64,000 bases of DNA from Carposina sasakii. Lineage: Eukaryota > Arthropoda > Insecta > Lepidoptera > Carposinidae. The stretch spans positions 558,001 through 622,000 of the forward strand of contig CP053149.1 of NCBI GenBank assembly GCA_014607495.2, given 5' to 3'. Position 1 is the first letter of the stretch, and every line of letters starts with the position of its first letter. The translations under genes and the position numbers were made by a program. The notes under the pieces were generated by a model, which ran no database searches, was not told where the DNA came from, and saw only the letters and a list, made by a program, of their open reading frames with translations. This document shows, one piece after another, positions 23,127-35,040 of this stretch.

Positions 23127-23225
23127 GCTTTATTGTACACAGTAAAGTTTCACAAATAAAGTTTATGACAAAGAAAATGTACAAAGGCGTGCTTATCTCT
23201 AAGAGAGATTTCTTCCAGCAAACCA
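23127..23225 (-). mobile_element. Jockey-type LINE 3' tail
   Basis: TTTATTGTACACAGTAAAG and TGTACAAAGGCGTGCTTATC, then GAGATTTCTTCCAGCAAACC, as at 15543-15670. A T30 run at 23254-23283 lies just beyond it. Confidence 0.65.
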
Positions 23226-23250
23226 ACCGTGAAAGAGAAATTAACATAAG

Positions 23251-23253
<3 letters not shown>

Positions 23254-23283
<30 letters not shown>
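23254..23283. repeat. Poly-T tract
   Basis: About 30 consecutive T. A nearby (AAAT)n run lies at 23604-23635. Confidence 0.9.
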
Positions 23284-23937
23284 CGTTTTAAATAAACTTA
23301 GACACTAGATAGCAAAAACCCCTTGGGTTTATCCGCCTAGTGCGGTCTTTCTTAATAAAACTAATTTTACAACACTTATGCTAAAATAGGTACATATTAT
23401 TTAGGTAAGTACTGCATATAAGTGTGATCTGTTTGTGAGTGCGATCGGGAGCCTGATGATTGAGTGCAAAAGTATGATAGAAAGACGAATGCCTGCGAGT
23501 ACCATCCAATAAATGTTACGGATAGGTACTTATGTATGTATGGGTTTGTATTATTAATGTTTGTAACGATATGGTGATACTGTTATGTTATAAACATATA
23601 TTTGAATAAATAAATAAATAAATAAATAAATAAATATCTAAAAAGTTACCACTTGGAATGAATGACAACCATCTTGTCTTCCGTCCGTCGGTTTACGTAC
23701 CCCCATCGTAAACGTACGTAAGGTAGGTATGTGTGCACACAAACAGACCAATAAACTAAATAATTAAATAAAAGAAAAGACATAAACCTAAAATAAACAA
23801 AAATATCTAAATAGACTACATAAACATAAATACCTAAATAAAACGCATAAACATAGATAAGCATAGATAAATAGTATACAAACTAAAGGATAAAAATAAC
23901 ATCAAATGTAATTATTTTTATTTTATTTATTTATTTA

Positions 23938-24122
23938 TCAAGAAGATGGGAGAGATAAATAATGGACCTTCAATCTTTTCCTAAAAACATCAACTGATGG
24001 ACAGTCTCTCACAGAGTGAGGCAGTGAGTTCCATAGCTTTACCGCATAGACAGTGAAAGAGAAGTTAAAAGCAACTGAATTGTGACGAGGAGTTTTTAGT
24101 AAGGAAGCTATATTAGAAGCTG
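23938..24122 (-). pseudogene. Jockey/CR1-type LINE reverse transcriptase tail
   Basis: On the minus strand about 60 codons read ASNIASLLKTPRHNSVAFNF, then SFTVYAVKLWNSLPHSVRDC and PSVDVFRKRLKVHYLSLPSS, and end in TGA. The pattern LWNSLP followed by VFRKRL is the conserved C-terminus of non-LTR retrotransposon polymerases. A (TAAA)n tail follows at 23910-23937. The rest of the protein is missing. It is a truncated insertion on the same strand as the host exon. Confidence 0.82.
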
Positions 24123-24673
24123 TATTTCATTCGGTCCTAGAGAGCTGTATTTTATAAGTCTATTTCTATTGTGTATTTTAATGAAATTATGGATTTTCAT
24201 TGTGCCTTAAGTTTTATTTTATGGTATTTACTTTAGTGCAGTGAGAATGTCATCTGTAACATTATATATTGTAAGTACATAGAATTCCCGTTATTTTCCA
24301 TTTTCGTGGTAAAATCAGAAATTCCTTACTTCAGACTCTCATACAAGCTTCCAACCGCCGTTTTACCCCCATAGGGAAAACCTATGCCGACCTGCCAAAT
24401 TTCAAGTGTAATAGTGTCCAAGATTTCGTGATTAATCAGCGAGTGGTATTTAGCTCTGTTACTATATTGTTGCACGTAGTAAAACTTTAGGCACATAGGA
24501 GCCTATGTGCTTACTTTAAATATTATCATAATTAAGTGCTTAACCTATGGCGGTTATTTCAACCAGTAATTAATTATCTTGTTTATTTTGTATTCTATTT
24601 TGTATATCACTACATAATTATAAGATAAAGTCACTTCGCGCTGTTTCAATGAAACTTAACAAATAGAAGTGAC

Positions 24674-24752
24674 ACAGATGCATACATCTCACTTCCAGTT
24701 CAATAAGTTTCAATTAGTGACGATCACTATGAACTGTCAAAAAAGATAGGCC
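24674..24752. mobile_element. MITE-E fragment
   Basis: It matches the right half of the element at 32115-32268 and ends TGAACTGTCAAAAAAGATAG. Confidence 0.6.
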
Positions 24753-25410
24753 TGCATAAACAAAATCAAATCAAATGCGTTTATTTGTGGATCACAGGTG
24801 AATTCAAGGAAATCAGTCTAATACTTTCCGTATCCGCCGTTAATTAAACAAAGCTGTTTATTCCAGCAAATTCCGCGACAAATCAATTAGCGAGTACATC
24901 TCTAGCCGTCACTGTCATGCATCACTGTCGCACGCTACTTCATTATCCTGATTCGTGGTGTTCACCACAAACTCATCTGCGTCGGTAAACTGGCTGATCA
25001 ATGACGCTAGTATCTATGTGAAATGCAAAATATTGTATGCGTGATCGGAAGTTGTCATATCCCGCCAACACAGCGGAAATTGTACCGACAAATAACGCGT
25101 TTAATTCATTATTGATACCGAATCGAGTAAACTTGAATAGATTTGAGCTCATACTTTGATGTGATCAGAGTTTATGTGAACGGGGTAGGCTGTAAACATA
25201 TTTTTATGACGTAAACATAAATAGTATAAATAGATCGTAACGTGCTCGTATCACGCTTAATACGATTTATTATTATGTTGAACATAAAAATAATGGAAAC
25301 ATTAGGGTAAAGATACGGAAGTTATAATAATGTTCCGTTTTTATGACGGACGTACAGTGGAACTAAAACATTCGTAAAAAAATTAAGACAAGTGTTATAA
25401 TTATTAATGT
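24753..25410. other. Intronic DNA, nothing recognised
   Basis: No supported exon or element. The AAATCAAATGCGTTTATTTG stretch near 24768 looks like a LINE 3' scrap but is too short to assign. Confidence 0.35.
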
Positions 25411-25731
25411 GTAGTGGACACCCGCGACTCCGTCCGCGTGGACTACAGAAAAAACAAAATGTAATGAAATTAATCGGGATAAAAACATTTTCCCGGGATA
25501 AAAAGTAGCCTATATGTTACGAGTAAGTGGGACCTGTCACAATATATTACTGAAAACTGCATCGAATCGGTTCAGCGGTTTCGTGCACCAACGCACATAC
25601 AAATAGATAAACCGACAAAAAGACAAAAAATCTAAATCATTATTTCGGGTACTATTGCGTTGTTAAAGGTCTCCTATAATATTTTTTCTCATATATCGCG
25701 TTCCATTACATTTTTATTTTAGATAGATATA
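25411..25731 (-). mobile_element. Non-autonomous Helitron-like element
   Basis: It is the reverse complement of the 13783-14094 element. It carries GGACACCCGCGACTCCGTCC, GTCACAATATATTACTGAAA and ATCGAATCGGTTCAGCGG. The terminal CTAG has one substitution (GTAG on this strand), so it may be immobile. Confidence 0.72.
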
Positions 25732-25931
25732 GACGAAGAAGATTATTTATTGTAACAATGTAAACTTTACTATTATTATTACATTTCCACAACGGATGGA
25801 AATTGACTTAATTAACTTATTTGACCGGAAAGAAATTGAAATAAAAAATATGTTCTGCTCTCCTATATCTTCCTTACTAACATAATAATATTCTAAAACT
25901 ATTTAGATATTACTGGAATTATGTATGATCA

Positions 25932-26373
25932 GGGGGCCAATTCTCTAAAGTCTGGAGTTGGAACGAAGTCGAAATGGAACACGTTGCAGACGCTCAGAAC
26001 AAAGCAATAATTACGTTCTTCTTCAGCCTATTGCTGTCCACTGCTGGACGTAGGCCTCCCCCAAGGCAAGCCACAAGGCTACTGCCACAGGGGGGTTAGT
26101 CACCACGCTGGGCAGGCGGGTTGGTGACCGCAGTGTGATTTTCTGACTATGTTGTCAGTACGGGAGACGCTAATTACTTTATGGTGACGTAATTATTTTA
26201 CAGAAATTTCAGCACAAGACAGATTTTTTTATTCTGTCACACTCACGACCGATGCGTGCTAAAATATACTTTATTACTCAAGCCGTAAGTATAATATCGC
26301 TTCGCACCGCGTTTCGTTAACGGTTCGTTAGTGTGGTTGCGTTTCGGGTCAAAAATTTTGCAGAATTGTCCCC
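25932..26373. mobile_element. MITE-C with LINE fragment inside, copy 2
   Basis: The ends GGGGGCCAATTCTCTAAAG and TTTTGCAGAATTGTCCCC are inverted. Relative to copy 1 it lies in opposite orientation. A LINE tail (26011-26172) sits inside at a different position, with GTAATTA-like sequence on both sides. The two MITE-C copies were therefore hit independently by the same LINE family. Confidence 0.7.
26011..26172 (-). mobile_element. LINE 3' tail fragment
   Basis: TTCTTCAGCCTATTGCTGTC then CACTGCTGGACGTAGGCCTC. Same family as 1724-1926. Confidence 0.7.
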
Positions 26374-26524
26374 TTGTTATCTTTTTACGCTTTACTTGTC
26401 AATCAATCCTTTAGTATTTTTGCATACATAGGTATAGATGGAAGTACTGAAAAGGACGGGCTATGTTTTGTACTGTAGTCCACGCGGCTGAATTTAAGTC
26501 GTATGCTACTCGTAACTCATTCCC

Positions 26525-26800
26525 CCAGCACCCTTCTACCACCGGACGATCAGGGAAAAGTCAAGGCGACACTGGTTCACAGTTGAAGTGCCGAAAACTC
26601 GTACTAAGCGTTTTGCTTCTACATTCATAGTGCTAACGGCCAAGTTGTGGAACTCCCTGCCTGAATCCCTGTTCCCCATGAACTATATTCTTGCGGTCTT
26701 CAAGTCGAGAATGAACCGGTTTCTTTTAGGCAAACGCGCTCCATCTTAGACTGCGACGGTGCTTACCATCAGGCGCATTGTGGTCAAGCGTAAGCCTATT
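26525..26800 (+). pseudogene. CR1/jockey-type LINE reverse transcriptase tail
   Basis: An open stretch reads IPPAPFYHRTIREKSRRHWF, TVEVPKTRTKRFASTF, then VLTAKLWNSLPESLFPMNYI and AVFKSRMNRFLLGKRAPS, and ends in TAG near 26748. The LWNSLP...FKSRMNRFLLG pattern is the conserved end of non-LTR retrotransposon polymerases. A short untranslated tail ends in A-rich sequence at about 26815. Everything upstream of the C-terminus is missing, so it is dead. Confidence 0.85.
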
Positions 26801-27065
26801 TAATTAATATAAAAAAAGTCTAGCATAGCATAGTATATGTAGTTTTAAAGTAACATACTATGTTGGATAGCAGCAGTATGCTTTTAAAACTTTATCCTGT
26901 TCATTAGGAGGAACTTAATCTCTGCGGATACAGAAACGTTCATTATGTTGAGAGCATGGCGACCATGGAATAAAGATACAGAGGAGGTGCGATAGTCGAT
27001 ATTGGCTTATAACTGCCAATGTAGACTACGCCGCGCTGCTCAGTATGTCATTGCCCGTATTATTA

Positions 27066-27446
27066 TACAGGATGTTTTTTTGTGGCCACCTTTAACGAAG
27101 AGTACGTATTCTATACATGAAATAAAGTAAGTTTATGCCAAAAAAAATAATGGGAAAACAAAAATTTTTTTTGAAAAAAAATTTTAAATTCCTTGATCTT
27201 GCGAAATTTATAGTGTCTAGTGTTTATGTTAGTTTTTTTATAGACAGATATTAATTATTTTTCGTGAAAAAATCCTGCTACGCGCGTCTATTTATGCAGA
27301 AAAATGCAGTCTATTTACTCAACTTTGGACCCTAATATTTTGGAAACCAGACACTTCCCAGGTATGCTTCCATGGAGAAAAATGATCGTGATGATGAGGA
27401 GATTCCGTAGTTTTCGGGAACGTTGACGACCAAAAATCACCCTGTA
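27066..27446. mobile_element. MITE-B, copy 2 (381 bp)
   Basis: It starts TACAGGATGTTTTTTTGTGG and ends ACCAAAAATCACCCTGTA, with TA on both sides. It shares all internal MITE-B landmarks, including GTGTCTAGTGTTTATG and CTTCCATGGAGAAAAATG. Confidence 0.88.
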
Positions 27447-27639
27447 TAAACCTTTAGGCATTTTTTGAGCTCAACATTGTCTAATATTTGACAGATACTC
27501 CGTAAATTATGCTGCCATAAGCCATCTCAAATGGTGTTTACGCGGTTTTGAAATAATAGCCTATATTTTTATTTTCTTAAGTTGATAATATTGCACCATA
27601 GCCTAGTCTTCTGTTCGATATGCGCCTATCCTAACTTAT

Positions 27640-27800
27640 ACTATAAATGCAAAAGTAAGTTTGTATATTGGCCTGTTTTTTACATCTTCACGCTATATTT
27701 ATTTGACCCATCGTCTAGACATATAATATAGTTGGTAATACGGAGAAGGACAAAGGCTACATCCTCGTCCACGCGGACGATGTCACGGACAACAACATTT
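27640..27800 (+). mobile_element. Decayed Helitron-like fragment
   Basis: AATGCAAAAGTAAGTTTG leads into TCCACGCGGACGATGTCACG then GACAACAAC, the expected 3' hairpin region with a lost CTAG. Confidence 0.45.
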
Positions 27801-29193
27801 TTTTTTGCAAAGCATGTATCTGATCTAATAATGTAATTTTAACAACTTTATGAATCACGGTTTGAGCAAATAAATAATGACATCAATTTTATGAATACTA
27901 AAATATTTTTAAGCTAGGTACCTCCTCAATATCCTTCTACCACAACGACACGTGTGGCTTCGCACACTGAAACACCAACTTCTAAGAGCATTATAGGTAT
28001 ATGCCTCACCTGATGTAGCCCGAAAACAAGCACAAACAAGCACTCGAAATAAGCCAACCAACGATGAAATTGCCGTCCAAAAAAAGGACTCTAAAACGGG
28101 CAAAGCAATTTGTCTTAAGTGGCTAAAACAGTGAAATATTCGGGAACTTTTAAACCGTATTAAAGTTGGTCTCCTTTTAGATGTGAGGACGATAGGCGCC
28201 GGTAGGTGGCGATAGCTGCTCTTGTTTTTAATTAATTTGAGAAGTTCCCGCTCTGTGACCCGCGACCCATTGTGCCGGTTAATTATATAAATACACGGTT
28301 ATTATCATGGAATAATTATTATTGCGGAGTTGATACAAAATTTTGTAGCTGGTCCACACTTTACACATGCCTGCTTTCTTCTTTTTCTATACACAGATTG
28401 ACTTACCGTCGCTTAGAACCTTAAACTATAGTCCGTTTCATAAAATAAATCCTATGCCTGATTTCGGAAATAACATTTTTTGTATGCAGTAAAACAGAAA
28501 AAGCGCCATTACCCATCGGAACTATACGGACACGGTGAAACGCACTATAGTGGGAATGCCATCACCTCGAGGATTCCACCGGTAATTTTTTTCTATCTAG
28601 CTATCGATAATAAAATTCTAAGCAACAAGAGTGAAATAGGCAACTGTAGTCTAACCCTCATCGTAATTACCTATGATGTCTGATTCGATAGCTATTGAGA
28701 TGACCAACCTCCTTCGTTAGGTCATTCATTACCTATTTATTATCTCATTCCCATAAGTAATAATAATCCCATAAAGATAATAATCTTGTTCAATTTTAAA
28801 TCATATAGTGAAACATTATTGTACCTGTATCTTAATATTTTTGACAAAAACAGAGCATGTTAGAAAAGTATTGTACATGAACCAGCTCCGCCATCACATA
28901 TCGTGTCCATGGTAATAACAAACAGGCGGCGACACCTTGCGGCCGGATCGCGTCCCTCGGGGCGCTATATTTATAAATACGGAAATATCAAATCATAAAG
29001 TTAGACAATGAGCTCGTTACCAAAATGAAATTAATACTTTCTTCTCGAATAATCTTTAAAGGGACGAAAGCTTGTGGGTAGCGAGGGTTTAGACGTTTTG
29101 ATGAATTTTAATAAAGATATTTTCATTTTTTTTAAGTCATTAGTCTCGGTCTTTGGTTGGTCATTAGTCGAAGTCTTTAGTACTATAGGTAAA
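27801..29193. other. Intronic DNA, nothing recognised
   Basis: Holds a TATCGATA word at 28602-28609 and GC-rich patches near 28190-28260 and 28925-28965. No exon or element could be supported. Confidence 0.4.
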
Positions 29194-29486
29194 AAATTAT
29201 TAATAAAGAAATGGATAAAATTCTTCACCCGAGTGGGAATCGAACCCACGGCCACTGCAAACCGTGCCAGCCGCTCTAACCACTGAGCAACCCGGTCAAT
29301 TACTCGGATGACGAATTTTACCATCTCTTTTCTAAATTACATATTGGCAACGTTATTTTTCATCCCGATAGCTATACACTAGCCAAATGTCGGCAAACAA
29401 AGCTGAATCCCTCAGCACAATGTTTAAAGATAAAACGATCAACCATATCCTAACGGATTAAATTAATGGAGAAGTGTTTTTATAAA
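29194..29486 (-). mobile_element. tRNA-headed SINE with 5' extension, copy 2
   Basis: Same structure as 4648-4918: tail, tRNA-like head with GGTTCGATTCC, then the 150-bp extension ending CCATATCCTAACGGATTA on the plus strand. Confidence 0.82.
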
Positions 29487-29515
29487 TTTATCTTAGTCAA
29501 TATATTATATATTAT

Positions 29516-29612
29516 AAAATTATTAATAAAGAAATGGAAAAAATTCTTCACCCGAGTGGGAATCGAACCCACGATCACTGCAAACCGTGCCAGCCGCTCT
29601 AACTACTGAGGT
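29516..29612 (-). mobile_element. tRNA-headed SINE, truncated copy
   Basis: Only the tail and most of the tRNA-like head are present, starting AAAATTATTAATAAAGAAAT 30 bp beyond the previous copy. It is cut at CTAACTACTGAG. Confidence 0.75.
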
Positions 29613-30079
29613 ATATATAATACATTGTAAATATCTCAAACCTAAGTTAAGGTTAGCTGCCGAATCTTGAAACCGATAAAGGTTTTAGTAGGTCAAAGTG
29701 ACTTGGTGGTCAAACATTATTTTATTTTAGTAAAGTTATATTTATGTTAGAAGAAGAGCCTCTGGTTATTGTAGTCCTATTGTTTATTCTGCCCTAATAC
29801 TAAGAAAAGCTATGATAATTAAAAATAACATCTTTATACCCCAGAATAAATTAGGCCTCAAACGGAGGGTAGTAAGAAATAACTTTTCAACCTAATTTTA
29901 ATTTAGAAAAAACTTTTACATAGTTCAAGGTCTCGGTTAAAGGTACGTAAACAATAGAAAAATTCTAGGCTATATTCTTTTTCGGAACGCCTACTTGGCG
30001 TCGACCTCCTTTGCCTTTAATTATTGTTGAATTAATATCACTACGACATGGAACCTAATGTACCTATATATATATATAT

Positions 30080-30193
30080 AAATGCTTTATCCTGTATGAC
30101 TGACTGTAATTATTATAGTTGAGAGTAAGTATGGAGAAGAACATAGGCTAAATACTGTCGTCGATGCAGACGAACTCGCGAGCGACAGCTAGT
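30080..30193 (+). mobile_element. Helitron-like 3' end fragment
   Basis: It ends GATGCAGACGAACTCGCGAG then CGACAGCTAG, followed by T. Confidence 0.5.
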
Positions 30194-30282
30194 TGTACCT
30201 AGAGTTCAAATGTGTTGACATGTGTTCAGTAGACCACCAACAATGGATCCTCAGGCTAACCTATTTTATCGATCAGCAGAAA

Positions 30283-30495
30283 TGTCTGATAGCGACCGTA
30301 TCTACTGAGCCATAGATCGTAGGTTCGAAACCCGGTATGTCAAATACTGTACTAAAACACACATGGCTATTATGACGGCATGTGAAAACACTGACATGTA
30401 GGTATGATGAATATTGATGATTGTTGCCCAGTCATACATGTTTCAATTTATCCATGTATTTATACCTATGCCATTGCTTAGTATAGAACCCACCA
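30283..30495 (+). mobile_element. tRNA-derived SINE, second family, diverged copy
   Basis: The B box GGTTCGAAACCCGG is followed by GTTGCCCAGTCATACATG and CATTGCTTAGTATAGAACCC, diverged from 13020-13192 and 40412-40622. Confidence 0.65.
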
Positions 30496-30657
30496 CACAA
30501 AATCTTGTTGTCTAGATATTTTTAAACACGAATTGTTAAAGTAGCTTGTTTAAAATGTAGAGCGAGATGGCGCATAATCAATGGAGAACGACTCAATCAC
30601 TCAAAAAACGCAAAAAAAACTTTAAATTATGACAAGATACATATCATACATACGAGT

Positions 30658-30914
30658 ATTATTATAATCACGCCTTTATCCCTTACGGAGTAGGCAGAGC
30701 ACAAAGGGCCGATAGAACCACATGGTGCCACTTCTGTCCAATTTTGAGTGTATAGTTGAGATGTACAATTTCGGTTAGTACTCGTAGTGACAGGTGGTCA
30801 GCCCATCGCCAACAAAACACCAAGACCCTCTTGTCCCTCTACTGACTTGTACAGTATGCCTGGGAAGAGAAGCAGCTGTAGTATTATACTTTTTTTTTTC
30901 ACTCCCAGAGCAGC
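30658..30914 (-). mobile_element. CR1/Zenon-type LINE 3' tail, inverted
   Basis: Reverse complement of 17011-17258: ATAATCACGCCTTTATCCC, CCACATGGTGCCACTTCTG, ending at CACTCCCAGAGCAGCATAGA. Confidence 0.72.
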
Positions 30915-32114
30915 ATAGAAGATGACAAGATATATTTCTTTAAAAAAAAAACAAAACCAACATCCTGTAAGTTCAAATATAATAAAGTGATCAGAGTGCT
31001 TAGTGTGAGTTTTGCTAAATCAATCGAGTAACTTAACTTCCGCGTAAATCGAGCATACATCGTGAGTTTCGAGTATCGACTGCATGCGAGTGTGAGATAC
31101 CATTGTGCATTCGATTCGATGAAAGTTATTTCATAGTGAGTTGTGAGCACGCCACTCGATAGTCAGCCGCTCCGATGGATAACCGACTAAATTAAAAAGT
31201 TTAAATAGACATTCGTGTCCCGTCAAAGAAGTTACTATCACATTTAGTAAGATAACATTGTGTGTTATTTATAATATAATCTGTGGCTTTTGTTTACATA
31301 CCTATGTTCTACGAGTGTTTTAATCGTTCTAATGATTTTTCATTTGTAATCTTTAATTGTATTCCTGATATTAATTTTAATTTATTTAATATGAAGACCA
31401 GCAACAACAACAGAAACACACATTGAATAACCTTGATAATGATTCTAGTTGATGCACCACGTTACATACCTACCGACGTGTATGATTTTAGGTGCAAGGA
31501 TGTAGGTAGGTACTTATGTTAACCCCTAAAGTAACCCGCTGAGTAGACCTTACATTAGTGAGCCGGAGTAGATCACTACACATTAAAAATTTAAAAGCTG
31601 TCTTGGTGAATTGGTAAATCGAGAATTTGCATGAGTACCTACGGGACATAAAATATCGCTCATCTCGTGCTCGCTCTAGCACTTCTACACATCATTCAAG
31701 CAAAAAATACCGTGACGACATCACTTCCATGCAAAATAAACTCCTCAACGAACAAATACTTCCTCTTTCACTTAATAATTTGTAGTGAGTAAATACTTCG
31801 TACGAGTGAAAACGTTAACCGTTCGAACTGTCAAAACGCTGCCGTTGTAAACACTCGCACTCGCTAAATCCGAACAAAAACGTACACTTTTCGATCATCG
31901 CGGCATTCACTAGTGAGTAGTGAGTGACGAGGTCATCGATTGGAAACTTACACTCGCAATTTTAGTTCACATAGTTAACCACTAGATGGCGCTCACTCAA
32001 TTCCATATAAAAATGCGTTTACTTTACGGCGATCGAGCAGCCAAAAAAACTCGCACTAAGCATACAGATCAAGCTCAAATATGCTTACATAAAATGGTAA
32101 GCCTCCCGTCTCTG
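30915..32114. other. Intronic DNA with GAGTG-rich unique sequence
   Basis: 31000-31190 and 31780-32000 repeat GAGTG/CACTC words. A CTCF-like word lies at 31979-31994. I see no exon. Confidence 0.35.
31979..31994. promoter_or_regulatory. CTCF-like motif
   Basis: CCACTAGATGGCGCTC fits the insulator-protein consensus CCASYAGRKGGCRS in every position I can check. Similar AGATGGCG words also occur in repeats of this window, so chance or repeat origin is possible. Confidence 0.28.
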
Positions 32115-32268
32115 TTATCTTTTTTGGCAGTTCATAGTGATCACTCATTGAAATTTATTGAACTGAAAGTGAAATGTATGTGTCTGTGTGTTGCCAAATT
32201 TTTCTTCAGAAAAGACACTATGCCACTCAATGAGTGATAATCACTATGAACTGTCAAAAAAGATAGCC
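32115..32268. mobile_element. MITE-E (about 154 bp)
   Basis: The ends TATCTTTTTTGGCAGTTCAT and ATGAACTGTCAAAAAAGATA are inverted; the inner ATAGTGATCACTCATTGA against TCAATGAGTGATAATCACTA extends the arms. A partial copy is at 24674-24752. The Tc1 element begins only 15 bp downstream. Confidence 0.75.
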
Positions 32269-32470
32269 AATACATTAATACTACAGAGGGTGGCCAAATT
32301 ATTATACTCAAGCAAAATTTTCTGTATTTTTGTAATATTTTATTGTTCTTGCATAGTTTTATTTTTATTGTTACATTTTTTTATTATTTTGAACATATTT
32401 CAAATATAAATAAACATTTAAAACTTCAGTTTATTCCTTATCTATACTAAAATAAGAATAAAAAAATATT

Positions 32471-33580
32471 TTAATATTTAGTAACTCCGCCTTTTGCTGC
32501 TATTACAGCTTGGATGCGACGTGGCATGCTTTCAATACATGATACAGCTACTTGTTGCAGTTTAGGAGTGTTGTGCCATGCTTTGATTATGTTTTCAATC
32601 AACTCTCTTTTATTGGTTACAATTTTTTCTTTGGATATTTCAGTTTTAAGAACTGCCCACACATTTTCAATGGGATTCAGGTCAGGGGAGTTACCAGGCC
32701 AGTTCAAAGTGTTGATATTATTATCTTTTAAATATTTGGTGATAGATTTGGCCTTGTGACAGGGTGCAGAATCATGCATAAATATGAAATTTCCATCTGG
32801 GAACCATTCTGCTGTCTGTGGGGCCAGTTTTTCCATCAAAACTTTCTTATACTGGTCTTGGCGCATGGTTCCTTGAACGATGTATAGCCTTCCAGTTCCT
32901 TTGCTGCTTATGACAGACCATATCATAACTGAAGTAGGGTGTTTTACACGTTCTACAATACAGTCCTCTTTAAATTTTTCGTCAGGCCTTCGTCTAACAA
33001 ACTCAGTTTTGTCCTGAAGAATTTGTATGGATGACTCATCTGAGAAGCAAACCTGCAAAAAGAAAGTTTTATGTTAATAATCATAAAAAAAACTCCACAT
33101 AAGTTATCGTATTTTAACTATACCAACCCGTTTCCAGTCTTCCAGTGTCCAATGTTGGTGTTCTTTAGCCCAAGCCAGACGTTTAGCTTTCATGTCAGCC
33201 GTAAGTCTTGGCTTCTTCTGTGGTCGACAGCATTTCAGTCCCATCTCTAAAAATCTTCTTCTGAGTGTCCTTTCTGATATTTGAACCCCAGAGTCATTTA
33301 ATAGTTTTTGAATAACATGCTGAGGTTTTCGACGGTTCTCTAAAGTAATACGACGAATTTCCCGCTCTGTTCGAGGTGTAGTAATACGCTTTCTGCCACA
33401 CCTTCCCAACCGATTCATCTCGATCGATTTTCCAGCATCCAAATTTTTCTTAATATTACGAACGCTGGACTGCGATACTTTTAGTAATTCAGCTATTTGA
33501 CGCTGGGTATATTCACAATGTTCCAACATTGTGGAAATTTTGGCTTTTTTCCTTGGTGTCAGGTCAGCACACTTCCCCAT
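32471..33580 (-). CDS. Tc1-family DD34E transposase, two exons
   Basis: Exon 1 (33580-33128, 151 codons) starts MGKCADLTPRKKAK. It holds two helix-turn-helix segments (about residues 8-50 and 75-125) for TIR binding and a basic GRCGRKR hook between them. Exon 2 (33052-32471) holds the catalytic core. The triad is D156 (CFSDES), D245 (MHDSAPCH) and E280 (NPIENVW), with 34 residues between the last two, the DD34E signature. The exons are separated by a 75-bp intron (33127-33053) with GT and TTTTTGCAG ends; removing it restores one frame of 344 residues, the usual Tc1 length. No internal stop is seen. The start is the first ATG of the frame and gives the expected N-terminus. The enzyme would act in the nucleus on the flanking TIRs. 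Confidence 0.93.
33053..33127 (-). other. Intron in Tc1 transposase gene
   Basis: Donor CGG/GTTGGTATAG and acceptor CTTTTTGCAG/GTTTGC. An in-frame stop (TAA, 33102-33104) lies inside, so splicing is required for a full enzyme. The better-looking donor GTATAG, 4 nt downstream, would break the frame. The intron position is just before the first catalytic Asp. Confidence 0.82.
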
Positions 33581-33994
33581 CTCTGCATAGCAAATTTTTT
33601 AATTTATTTCTTTATAACACCCATTAATAAAGTATTCACACAAGAAAACATCACTAAACATATGCAATCATTCAAAGATATCATAATTTAATAACACTTA
33701 CCTAGAAGTACAGATGAAATCTATAATTTTTACCAAAGTTAACAACCACGAGGAGAAGCTTGTATTTAGAAATTTCAACGGACACTGACTCTGACACTGA
33801 CTTTGACGTCTGTCACGTTTAAAATTATTTAAAAACAATGTTGCCAGAATATGTAGAGTGTTGTCAGAGGTGCAACCAATCATTAAAAAGAAAAAATAAT
33901 GTACCTAATAGTTTATAAAGTAAGGTTTAGCTAGTACTTTTGAAAATATTACAAAAAAAATCAGTTGAGTATAATAATTTGGCCACCCTCTGTA

Positions 33995-35040
33995 TGTGAA
34001 GGGCACCGTACTCATTACCGTGCGCCATAAAATAGTGCAAAGTAAACACAACTCTGAATAAATTTAATGAAACTGAAACAACTGCACAATGTAACAATAT
34101 AAAATGCTTAACAAAGCGAGGTGGAATCAGTTATGTTTTCAACTTAACACTATTTAATCTTACTCCAATTAAATATACGCTGTTTTAGTGCTTTTTGGCG
34201 TTTTTATTAATTTTATACAAATATCTTTGATTTCGAAAACATTTTTAATGGAGCAGATGCACGGTCGCATATTTGTTTACCTATATATGTTCTTTTTCAA
34301 TTCCTATTCCATGAATACATTGTCGTATTAGATCTGTGTGTATAACTGTGTTTTTTTGCTATAAAGGTCAATAAACTTTAAAGTTACTTAATTTGTTATG
34401 TATGTTTAACACTAAGGTTAAACACAAGTGACAATCACCGTGCGCGTGCCTACCATCGTCGAAACGGAAAATACACTCCACAGGGCTCCACAACCTACCT
34501 AGTAGTATTGCCTTCACTTGTTGGAAAATGAAGAAGAGTTGGTAAACTTATGGAACCGCACCCGGTACATGATAAGTAAGAATAGGAAACCATGATTCAT
34601 GTAGTTAAACCCACTCTTTCTGACAATCACACCTCAAAGCTGTCTATCACCACATCACTGTTGAAGTAGCTTGTTTCTGTTTGTAGTCAAAACATACCTC
34701 ATTTCAGTAGGTCTTTTGATTTAGGCGCTAGTGTCTTTATAACATTAATACTGTTTTATTCATTTAATGTAGTTCTTTAAATATCAGTGAGTTTTATATA
34801 GAGGTTATACTAACAGTATTTCAACTAGGTCGTATGAATAATTGATAAAATTCACCTGTGTCACTTTATTAGCCGTCTGCTGTCGATCTACTAATTGAAG
34901 TACTTACTAAAGTATTTATCGAAACAACAATGTATTTAAGGATTTAAGAACGGGTTGGTGATACTTTTAACGACCAAATTGGAGTAATTATACAGAAATT
35001 TCAGGGACCTAATTATCGTGTTTTTAAGATAATTGTATAG
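33995..35040. other. Intronic DNA, nothing recognised
   Basis: AT-rich; no supported feature. Confidence 0.4.

Larger units (their letters stand above)
32284..33992 (-). mobile_element. Tc1-like DNA transposon, apparently intact
   Basis: The terminal inverted repeats (CAGAGGGTGGCCAAATTATT, continuing ATACTCA) are identical at both ends as far as read. TA flanks the element at 32282-32283 and 33993-33994. A second block, TTTTTGTAATATTTT, lies about 10 bp inside each TIR. At 1709 bp with a complete transposase gene on the minus strand, it is a Tc1/mariner-superfamily cut-and-paste element and a candidate autonomous copy. Confidence 0.95.

Noticed and set aside
22931..23308. 125-codon plus frame ending in poly-Phe
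   Set aside because: It reads through a LINE tail and a T30 tract; composition artefact.
29031..29324. 97-codon minus frame with RVAQWLERL
   Set aside because: It is the translation of the SINE tRNA-like head; this phrase is a well-known false protein from tRNA sequence. The plus frame at 29074-29286 (VGIEPTA) is the same artefact.
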